Positions 46,149 to 55,400 of a DNA stretch of 60,400 nucleotides are shown here, piece after piece (the stretch's first letter is position 1; each line of letters begins with the position of its first letter). The translations under genes and the position numbers were made by a program. This DNA is from Calvatia gigantea (Eukaryota; Basidiomycota; Agaricomycetes; Agaricales; Lycoperdaceae): NCBI GenBank assembly GCA_025093985.1, contig JACAAK010000028.1, positions 1 through 60,400 of the forward strand, in the 5' to 3' direction. Under the pieces are notes generated by a model. The model was not told where the DNA came from. It did no database searches and was given only the letters and a program-made list of their open reading frames with translations.

Positions 46149-49100
46149 TTAGTTTCTTTGTCTGGGTTGCTTGTTTGATGCTTTTTTGTGTTTTCTGCCC
46201 CCTCTTTTATGGGTATCCTCTGGATGCCTTTTTTGGTAGTCTCTTATGGCATCTTTTGCATTTTCCAAGTTGGACTCCACTGTCCATGTATCGTCTTCAT
46301 TGCTATACCCCTTCCAGTGGACCAGGAATTGATATCCCCTTCCTCGTTTTCATCGTCCACAGATCTCCTCTACTTTGTACTCTTCCTCATTGTTGATGAT
46401 CACTGGGTCGGGCGCTGATGGTTGTTTTTGACTCGGGAACTCCACCTGGTGTGCTGGTGTCAGGAGCTGTTCATTGAATACATCATGGATGGCCCATCCA
46501 TCTGGTAGTGTCAGCTGATATGCAGCTTCTCCTATTTTTTCCTTAATAAGGAAAGGTCTATACTGTTTTTGGCCTAGCTTCTTTGATGATTGATTGGTAT
46601 GGATATTGGTGTTCTCCAACCATACTTTATCTCCTGTTTGATATGTGTTGGCATGGGTTCTACTGCGGTCATGTTGTTGTTTCATCTTTTCTTGGTATGT
46701 CTATAGTGCTGATGAGGCATTGTCTCAGGTGGCCTGTAGTTGTTCCAGGAATGCTATGGCAGTGGGATTGTTCATTGTTGGCTCGTTCTTGCCCTTCCAT
46801 GGATTCCTTCCATAGTTTAGAAAGAATGGTGTCTCTTGTATTCCTCCATGTTGCTTGTCATTGTACTGAAATTCTGCGATGGAGAGCCATTCCGCCCAGT
46901 CATTCTGGTCATAGTTGCAGTACAGGCAGATGTAGGTTTCCACTTCCCTGTTGATGCGTTCAGTTTGTCCATCTATTTGTGGGTGGTATGCCATTGATAG
47001 ATTTCGTTTGATGCCGAGTCCTTTGAATAACTCCTTGGTGAATTCTGATGTGAATTGAGGTCCTCGGTCACTAAGTACTTTCCTCAGTAATCCATGTAGC
47101 TTCCATATTTTGTCTTGATATATCCTTGTGATATCTTTGGATAATGCATCCGTGGTTGTCGCTGAGAGCCGTATCATTTTTGTGAAGCAGTCCACAATGA
47201 CTAGTATTGCGTCTTTTCCATTAGACTCTGGCAGTAGTCCGATCATATCGACACTGATTTCTTCCCAAGGTCCATTTGGTATTGGGAGGGGATATAGTGG
47301 CGATTTGAGTGGCTTCGTTCTTGACTTGTTTTTTTGGCAGGCTTAGCATCCTTGGATATATCTTTTTATATCCTTTCGTATCGATGGCCACCAGTAGTCT
47401 CGGCTGATCAGTTCCATCATCCTGTGTTGTCCCGGGTGTCCTGTGTCTGGGGTGTCATGGTACTGTATTAGGATTTCTTCTCATAGTTTCTGGTCGGGCG
47501 GGACATATACACTATTCTGTTTGTAGATCACTCCACCATCTTCAGTGAGCTGGGATCCTTGTTTCTGTAGCTCGGTTAGGACTGTTGTCTCTTGTCAGGT
47601 TTGGCCTTGGATTCATTCTAGAAAGTTAGGTTCAATGAACAACTCTGCCCATAAGAGTACTGTGCTGTCTGTGCCTTCCGTCTGTAGCCAGCTTTCTCGA
47701 ATCATAGTGACTAGTTTATCTTCTTGTCCTCCTGGCATTTGGTGGATTTGGGATAACAGATCAGCTTTTGTGTTTGTTTTTCCTGGCACATGTCGTAGTG
47801 TGAAATCGTAGTCTTGCAACCATAGGTACCACCATGCTTGTCGTCTATTTAGTTTCTGTGGTTCTCAATAGTACTTGAGATTTTCATGGTCAGTCCAGAT
47901 TTTGAATCGTTCCTTGGCATCCAGGAGGTAGTGTCTCCATTCCTTCAGGGTGTAGACAATGGCTAGTAATTCCTTGTCATATATTTCATAGTTTTGTTCT
48001 GCTGGTGACAACATCTGTGATGTGAAAGTGATTGGATGCCATTTGTCTCCTTGTAATTGTGAAAGGGCTCCTCCTAACACATAGTCCGATACATCGACTT
48101 CTACTCTGAATTGGCTGTGTCTTTGTGGTAATGTTAGGACAGGTTCTTCAGTGATACATTTCTTGAGTCGGTTGAATGAGTCTTGGTGCTCTTGTGTCCA
48201 TTCTCATGTGGTTGCTCCTTTGAGTTTGTTCAAGGGCCCTGCAATTGTACTGAAGTTTTTGATGAAATGTCAATAGTAGTTTGCGAAACCCAGGAACCTT
48301 TCCACTCCTTTGGTGTTCTTGGGTTCGGGCCATTCTTGCACCATCTTTACTTTGTCTTCCTCCATTCTGATTCGTCCATGTCCTACCTGAACTTCTAGCA
48401 TTGGGATTTCTTCTGCATCAAAAATGCACTTGGTTTGCTTGAAGCATAAGTTGTACTGGGCTGCTCACTCTAGGAATTGTATTGTCTGCTCTTTTAGTTG
48501 CTCTTTGGTGTCTCCTGGGATGGCAAAGTCATCCATATAGTTTACAATGTCTCCGTTTTGTAAGAGGTCGTGGAAAATGCTTGTCATTATCCTAGAGAAC
48601 ATTCCTGGTGAGTTGCTTAGGCCAAAATACATGACTGTTGGTTCGAAGAGTCCTTCATTGGTAAAGAAGGCAGCCTTCCATTCATCTCCTTCTTTGATCC
48701 TGATGTTGTTGTATCCCCAAATGATGTCCAACTTATTGAAGTATTTTGCTTTTCCAAGCTTGTCAATTACTTCACCGATCCTTGGTAATGGTGTTTTATC
48801 TTTGATTACCATGTTGTTTAGTCATCTGTAGTCTTGGATTAGCCTTTTGGATCTGTCTTTCTTTGGGATAAAGAATGTTGGTGCTGCATATGGGGATTTC
48901 GATGGTCGTATTCATCCTGATTCTAGGTTCTCCTTGATGAATGACTTGAGTTCATCCTGTTCTTTGACCATCATGTTGTACGTTCCTGCACTTATTTCTT
49001 TTGGGGCATCTTTGGTTAGGACTATTTCATGGTCCCATTTGGTTCATTCTGGGAGTTTGTCAAATGTTGTTTTGTTGAATAAGTGCATGAACGGTTGTAC

Positions 49101-49688
49101 ATAGTCTGGTAGGTCTTCTGGTTTGGTCAGGTCTGGTTTGTCTTCTTCCTCCCATAGGTCTTCTGTAGTAGTTATGCTTCATAATTTTTCAGTGATAGGA
49201 ATGTTCTGATGGGGGAATTGGCAGCCTGGGGGGCATCAGGTGAACTTGATTTCTCCCTTGTTCCAGTCTACCTCTGAGTTGTGTTTGACTAGCCAATCAT
49301 GTCCTAGGAAGACTTCTGCTCTGTCTTGTAGCTGTACAACTGAGGCCTCGATTTGTTCTTTATGTCCCTGGATGTCAATGTTGATTGTGGTGGTCTCTAT
49401 TACCCTTCTGCCTTGGTTAGGAGTTCCATCTGCATTGAGTACCAAAATTTGCTGTTTCAATTTCCAGGTCAGGAGCCTTTCTTCATCTACTAATTTTTTA
49501 CTGATGCTGTTGGTTGTGCACCCTGAGTCTACGATGGTATTGACTGTTATCTCCTTCCCGGCTGTTTGTATTTTTCCTTTTAGATTTAGTTCACGCTTTC
49601 TTCTCTGAGGAATTGTGTAGAATTTGTCTGATATCCTAGATACAAGCTTTTTGACTCTCGAGGTAGCGTCTACTCAGAGTCTTCAGAA
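46149..49688 (-). pseudogene. pol: B6 pol, decayed
   Basis: Complete extent, minus strand. Chromodomain lies near 46330-46390, integrase tail at 46350-46685, integrase core at 46725-47246 (ERINREVETY, normal glutamate), zinc region near 47340-47460, and RNase H at 47865-48080 with a changed first active-site region (DVDVSDY-like where others have DASDY). Reverse transcriptase is open for 48465-48812 with YMDDFAI near 48527. Protease near 49540 reads DSGCTTN. About a dozen stops. It shares its start with gag at GGATTTTTCT. Confidence 0.85.
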
Positions 49689-50785
49689 AAATCCATCTCT
49701 TCTTCGTCAGTGGCCTCTTCTACTCCTCGGACTTGGATCTTCTTGGGTGCAGTACAGGCTTTGGCTATGTGCCCCTTTTTTCTGCAGTTGTAGCATATTA
49801 ACCCCTTGGGCTTTTTGCAATCCTTGGCAATGTGGCCAAAAATGCCACAGTTGTAGCACTTCGGTTCTTCTTTGTCATTAAAGATATGACGCCTGCTTCC
49901 TATCTCCATGGGCTCATCCATTCCTCCGTAGGTGGTGCCAGTGTTCGTCTTCCTGTCTCCTCGGTATTCGGATGCCTCATATCCTTGTCCAACAGACAAT
50001 ATGGCTTCTTTCCATTCTGCATATGTGTCCAGCCTGGCTAAAGGTGGGTAGCCTATGATCATATGTATGATATCTTGTCGGGTGTTCTTCCTAAGTAGAA
50101 ACATAGCGTGCTTGCTATCGGTCTTGGCCTTGCTTTTTAGCACCTCGAATTCGATTAGGTAGTCGGTGGTGTTTTGGTTTCCTTGTTTGAATTTTTCGAT
50201 CTGCCATTCTGCTTTGCTGTTTGAGGTGTCGTCTGAGAAGGTCCTCCTAAATTCCTCGGAGAAGACCTTCCAGTCTACTGAATCCTCAGATTCTAGGATG
50301 GCTGGTGCTCTCATGGCTGCATATGCTCCTGCAGTTCCTCCTTGCAGTCTGGCTAGGACTGCTATGGCTTTATCATCTGTTGAGACTATCTTGTTGAATT
50401 TCATGAAGAGTGTCATTGCTCTCCACCAGTCATTGAACTTGGTGCAGGTGCTGTCGAAAAATCCCGGGTCTGGCACTAGGCCTTTCCCACTGGGCATTGC
50501 TGCGGGTACTACTGCATTGTCGGTCATGTTAGAGTCGGTTTCTGATTCTGTTTTGTCTGAGCTTGATTCATCTGATTTCTCCTGATGGACTATCTTCTCT
50601 TCTGCTAGGTCAAGTTCATTTAGAAGTTCTGATAATACTTCTTCTTCTGCTGGGTTTGCTCCAGGTTCATCGTGTGTTTCTTCAGGTACTTCAGGGTTCC
50701 CTGTTTCTTCTTCGTCTGAAGTTTCAGATTTGTTGTCAGTGACTTCAAGATTTGGTTCTCTGTATTCATCCAGGTTTGAGCTCAT
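49670..50785 (-). CDS. gag: B6 gag, intact
   Basis: A complete 371-codon gag, the only unbroken one in the window, starting MSSNLDEYREPNLEV. It has an acidic Glu/Ser-rich N-terminus (about 1-105), a capsid domain (about 115-255: KFNDWWRAMTLFMKFNK, VLARLQGG, DWKVFSEEFRRTF, NTRQDIIHMI), and two CCHC knuckles (CYNCGIFGHIAKDC, CYNCRKKGHIAKAC, about 315-350). It ends FSEDSE at 49670 with the frameshift site 7 codons before the stop. It could still supply particle protein in trans if the LTR is transcribed. Confidence 0.9.
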   Translation of the reverse strand: MSSNLDEYREPNLEVTDNKSETSDEEETGNPEVPEETHDEPGANPAEEEVLSELLNELDLAEEKIVHQEKSDESSSDKTESETDSNMTDNAVVPAAMPSGKGLVPDPGFFDSTCTKFNDWWRAMTLFMKFNKIVSTDDKAIAVLARLQGGTAGAYAAMRAPAILESEDSVDWKVFSEEFRRTFSDDTSNSKAEWQIEKFKQGNQNTTDYLIEFEVLKSKAKTDSKHAMFLLRKNTRQDIIHMIIGYPPLARLDTYAEWKEAILSVGQGYEASEYRGDRKTNTGTTYGGMDEPMEIGSRRHIFNDKEEPKCYNCGIFGHIAKDCKKPKGLICYNCRKKGHIAKACTAPKKIQVRGVEEATDEEEMDFSEDSE

Positions 50786-50865
50786 ATACTAGCTCCTGGG
50801 TTGCTCCTGTTCAGGCCTGTTTTCAGCCTACTCCTTGCAAGGTGAGGTGGGGATGCTTAACCAAA

Positions 50866-51173
50866 TGTTACAACCTTAGTCTGATAAGACCTCAGGTTGC
50901 CGCTTAGGCTAAGTCTTGAGGGCGAGTAAGGGTAGAAGAACCAGATAGTTAAGTGTACTGAATACAGGAGTATGTATGTACACTTAAATACAGAAGGAAC
51001 ATCCAGTTGAATGGATGGAGATAACTACATGAAACATCCGATAACTATAGCATAGTAGTTATGAGTCAGAGCTTAGGGATCGCGCAGGCAGGAATAACTG
51101 AAACAGGTACACAGCTAGGAGGGAATGCAGACAAGTACAGAGCTGATACAAGAATAGACTAGAGTTCACAACA
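50866..51173 (-). repeat. B6 5' LTR
   Basis: 308 bp, pair of 44826-45133. The primer-binding site lies beside it (plus-strand ATGCTTAACCA at about 50854-50864). Confidence 0.92.
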
Positions 51174-51198
51174 TTAGTCTACAGTTGAGTTCATAACA
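51174..51198. repeat. Tail of a C-type LTR
   Basis: The last bases, GAGTTCATAACA, match the end of the solo C LTR at 16513; what precedes is short and diverged. Right after it the D2 copia reading starts. It is the remains of a C insertion in D2 whose left part was lost together with the missing half of B5. Confidence 0.55.
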
Positions 51199-51796
51199 GA
51201 GACCATAGTCCCTGTGAAGAATTTCTTGGGATGAAAATCCAGAGAAACTGCTCCAAGTATCACATTTTTATTCAACAAGTTGCATACCTGGATAAAATAT
51301 TAGCACACTTCCAGGTTCCACAGTCTGCTGCAGCTAAAACACCATTGCCTGCTGCCTTCCAGTTCATTATGAACAAGGACATTGCATCTGTCCCCTTCTG
51401 TCAATGTTACTAACAATTAGTTAGTTTCCTGATGTACTTGATAATTGGTATAAGGCCTGACATAGCCTTTGCCATAGTTAAGCTGGCACAGCATGCCACT
51501 AACTCCAGACCTGAACACTACTGTGCTGGTATTCATGTGCTTAAGTACTTGTCTATGATAAGAAACTATGTGTTGAGATATGAAGGAAACTCAAATAAAC
51601 CAAAAGTAATCCTAGAGTGCCTTAATGATTCAGATTGCACTCAAGATACAGAGACATGTCACTCCATGTCAGGAAATGTTTGTATGATTGCGAATGGTGC
51701 TATCACCTGGGCTTCACATTGACAGAAGATAGTTTTCCTTTCATCCACTGAGACAGAATACAAAAAATTGTCTAATGCTTCATGTCAAGTGAAATA
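51199..51796 (+). pseudogene. pol: D2 copia pol, first piece (RT end and RNase H)
   Basis: An old copia pol fragment aligning with D1 from about 57240 to 57840: the CEEFLGMKI segment of late reverse transcriptase, the linker with RPDIAFA, and RNase H with STEAEY-like STETEY. Open pieces are 51231-51413 and 51432-51722, with stops and a small indel near 51413-51430. It is cut at 51796 by D1 and resumes at 58601. Confidence 0.85.
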
Positions 51797-52204
51797 TGTT
51801 GAATCTCGATCCATACCACTACGTTGGTTCAGTCTATTTATAGCTGAAACGGATTCTTGAGTACTTCACTCTTGAAGAGAGATAACAGACAATGTACTAG
51901 ACCGCACTCTAGGTTGCTGGTCATGGTCTATTAAATAGAACAATGTATGCAGTATGCTCTGTATATGCTACTGGCAGATAAGACCTCACCTGTATTAGGT
52001 AGAACGGCGCACAGACCAGAACTATTAGATATATAAGACCTATGTAGTATGCGTACATTCCTTAGACAATCCAGTCTATCCTCTGCCCATCATTCCTCTC
52101 AGATATCCTCTAGCTACAGTCTACAATGCACATCTCAACAAACCCAGTGAGTATGACTCCCCTCCACCACTAGTGCAAACTATTGTGGTGTACTGGTCTT
52201 AACA
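51797..52204 (+). repeat. D1 5' LTR
   Basis: 408 bp, starting TGTTGAATCTCG and ending GTCTTAACA; pair of 58188-58595. A TATATAAGA box at about 52031-52039 is a probable promoter element. Confidence 0.95.
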
Positions 52205-52222
52205 GGTTATGGGCTCCGACCG
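52205..52222 (+). promoter_or_regulatory. D1 primer-binding site, half-tRNA(iMet) type
   Basis: GGTTATGGGCTCCGACCG directly follows the 5' LTR. Its reverse complement, ending GGAGCCCATAACC, has the form of an initiator-tRNA anticodon arm (CAT flanked by GGGC-like and AACC). Drosophila copia uses the 5' half of initiator tRNA with a PBS beginning GGTTATGGGCCC. The comparison is from knowledge of copia; this fungus's tRNA is not in the window. Confidence 0.65.
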
Positions 52223-52402
52223 CCACTCACTCCAACCATGCTTTGCAACGCTGGTAGAGTGTAGGAGGCTACAGTCGTACACAACCTGGGAGACAGTGGC
52301 CCTTTAGTCCATTTGATCCCTGAGTCTGCCCCATGTTGCAACGCATGCATCACGCACTGCAGTCCTACATGATGCTAATGTGTGTTTACTCTATTCTTAG
52401 AT

Positions 52403-55400
52403 ATGTCTAAACTGGCTTCTGCTCCGCTGGGCTTTGTTCAAACCCCTAGCGGACAGCTTCCCGTCCTCACTGGGATGGGTAACTATACTATCTGGTCGCT
52501 TCGCCTTCGGTCTGCACTTATGTGTATTTCCCTAAATGACTGCTCCTGGACCGGATGGGATTTCTCTGGAGCATTGGATGAACCAGTTCAATACAAGCAG
52601 GCTTACGGACCTGAACACCCTGCAGTCCCGGCTTCCAGCACTTCGCTGGCACGTCCCGCACGACCAGGAACTCCAATTCCTGCGACTGCTGAGGAGCACC
52701 GCAGTGTTGGAATGGCCAACAACCTTCGGATGCGAGCTCTTGGGTTGATAGAGGCAACTCTCCCCAATAGCATGTTAAAGCATTCCACCCGGGATGCTGG
52801 CGCTCTCTGGTCTCAGTTGCAGGGCCAATACGGCCTTCCTGGACCAGCGCAGGTCTACAACGAGTTCATTCATGCGATAACATTTGAGCTCCCTCTCGGT
52901 GGTGACCCTTCGCTCAAGATGAGCAAACTCCAGCAGATCTTCGGGCAGCTTGACGCCATGGATAGTGGTATCGCCCCAGAGATCGAGACCATGATCCTCC
53001 TCCACTCCCTCCACCCATCTTTGAGCCATGTAGCTCAGATGCTCCTTACCTCGAACATGTCGCTTCACGAGCTGACATGGGATAAGGCCCGAAGCAGCAT
53101 TATAGCCGCTTACGCCTCCAACCAGACCGCTCACACGCAACGAGCGCGCTTCACTCCACGACAAGGAGGTGGGCAGCAACAGCAGCAGCAGTGCCAACAG
53201 CAAGGGAAGCAGCAGCCTTCGGGGTCTAAAAAACCCCAGCAGCAACCCCAGCAGCAGCAGCAGCAGCAGCAGCAAAAGCCATCTGGAGGAGAAGGCGACG
53301 GTGAGAAGAAACACCGATGGCGCCCCCAAGGAAAGGGAAAGGGAAAGGGAAAGGAGGGAGGTGCGCAAGGCAATGCCGCCACCTCTTCCGGCTATATTCA
53401 GGACGTGGATTTCATGTCGCAGGCACATATGTTGCCGCCACCATCCACTCGTTCCCTTGTAGAAGCAACGCGTCGAGCCAAAACACCTCCCATTGCCTCT
53501 AATTCTGCTGCCACTGGCAGCAATGCCACTCCGCTCGTGTCGCGCATCACTGCGCCCGAGCCTGAAGCTCGTCGCAAACCTTTAGTGAAAGCTAAGGTTA
53601 CCGCACTAAAGAAGTGGGACGAACGTCTCAAATCAACTTCTTCATCGGGCGAGAGTTCGGAGGAGATGTGGAAGCGGTTTGACGAAATGGATGTTGAGCC
53701 TACTCCATCCACTGTCACAAGGGAGGAAGACGAAATCGTGTGGCCGGCTCCTGTGTATAACAAGCTGGCAATTATCAAGAAACCCAAGCCGCTCAAGAAG
53801 AAGCAGGCACCGAAGGTAATTGAGTCTGTCCTCGAGTCAGTCTTAGACGACAACGACTCAGACACTGACTACGGTTCCGACAGAGGGTGCGGGTCAGTAC
53901 CTTCAACTGACTATTATTCTTGTTCTGATGCAGAAGATGATGTGCAGCCCCATCAATGGATGGGACAAAACGATACAGGCGCAGGGTCTGTCCGCCTCAG
54001 AGCGGGATGCCCTGGAGATTCCAAGGATGAGTTGGGACGACGAGGTGGCCGCCGAAGAGAGCGGGGCACCTATGCAGATGTAGCACGTCGTCCACCTCCC
54101 GTAGGGACTCGTCGTAGACACCGCTGTACAGACTTCTTAAACTGTAATGTATACTGAAAGCGCGCCCAAGGCGCTTCCCCTTCTGCTTATTCCGCTAGTG
54201 TGACTAAGCTGGAAAGTAAGATGAACGCTACATATACCGTGAATAATCATGAGTATTCAGACAAGTTAAGGTCAGAACTCCACAAAGAGCACGAGGATCT
54301 TAATCAGATCATCACATATCACATCTGTGATTTGTCTCAGTGCCAAAAGTGTAGAGAAGAAGGGAATAAACATTCTGTGAATAATGCAGACTGGCTCCTC
54401 GATTCTGGAGCATCGTACCATGTCACCAGTTATCTCTCTGATTTCGCAGAGGTTAAGATGGGCCATTACAGGCTTATACAAGCCACTGGCAACCAGATTT
54501 ATGAAATGACAGGACGAGGGTCTGTGATTTTCCAGCATGACGTGACAGACAAGGGAAAGTCCAAGAGTGCTACTTCATGTATTGCGCCGGTCTTTTACAT
54601 CAAAGAAATCACAGAACGGTTAATGTCCTCAGGCCAGATTCTCAGGAACGGCTACGTTTTAGAGGCAACCGTTAAAGGGACCACCATCCATGATAAATCA
54701 GGACGAGCAGTATTGTCCGCCTGGCCTCATCGTTTGTTTAAAAACAACGTACATACGGTGCACACATATGTCTTGCAAAATAGCAAGGAGAAACCAGTCG
54801 TGTTGACATTACGCCAACTTGATTATATCGATTGGCATCGTCGAATGGGACATCCTTCGGATCGCGCGCTCTCCGAGCTTCCAAAGCACATAGAGGGCAT
54901 CGCGTCGATTCCTGCACCATCTACTCGGAAAGGCATATGTGATGGCTGTGCCAAGGGGAAAATGCATAATAACCCCTTCCTGATTAATCCCAAGCGAGCC
55001 ACCGCAGTCTTTGAGCTATGTCACTCAGACTTGCTGGAACTGCCCATCATTAGTTACCATAAATATAAATGGGCAATGACGTTCCTTGACGACTTTTCTT
55101 CTCACGCACACATAGTCCTCCTTTGAAAGAAGTCTGAGGCTTCTGAAAAGCTTATTCAGCTGATCAGTGCGTTAGAGAACCTCTCCAGAATGCGAGTCAA
55201 ACGACTTCGCACCGATAATGGAGGAGAATATGTCAATGAGAGGTTATTGGCAGGACTTGCAGTGCATGGAATCACCCACGAGACCACTGCCCCCTATGCG
55301 CATCAGCAAAACGGGAGAGCAGAGCGACTGAACCGCACCCTACACGAGAAAGCCCAAGCTATAAGGCTACAGGCATGTCTACCTGACTCGTGGTGGGAAT

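Larger units (their letters stand above)
44826..51173 (-). mobile_element. B6: Ty3/gypsy chromovirus, full length, no matching target duplication
   Basis: 6348 bp, minus strand, with two very similar 308-bp LTRs. Left flank ATGAC (B5 pol), right flank TTAGT (tail of a C-type LTR): these do not match, and the two flanks do not belong to the same underlying element. The likeliest cause is recombination between this element and another B copy, or a deletion. Gag is intact; pol and ORF3 are broken. Confidence 0.88.

Noticed and set aside
42169..51173. B5 and B6 as a single element with inverted arms
   Set aside because: B6 has its own two LTRs, and the B5 reading simply stops at its left LTR; the strands and sub-lineages differ.
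53177..53275. CAG run as a microsatellite of its own
   Set aside because: It is the in-frame polyglutamine part of D1 gag.
52775..53865. Minus-strand frames rich in Leu and Cys over D1 gag (52775-53428, 53398-53865)
   Set aside because: The Leu/Cys runs are antisense readings of the CAG and GGGAAA repeats in gag.
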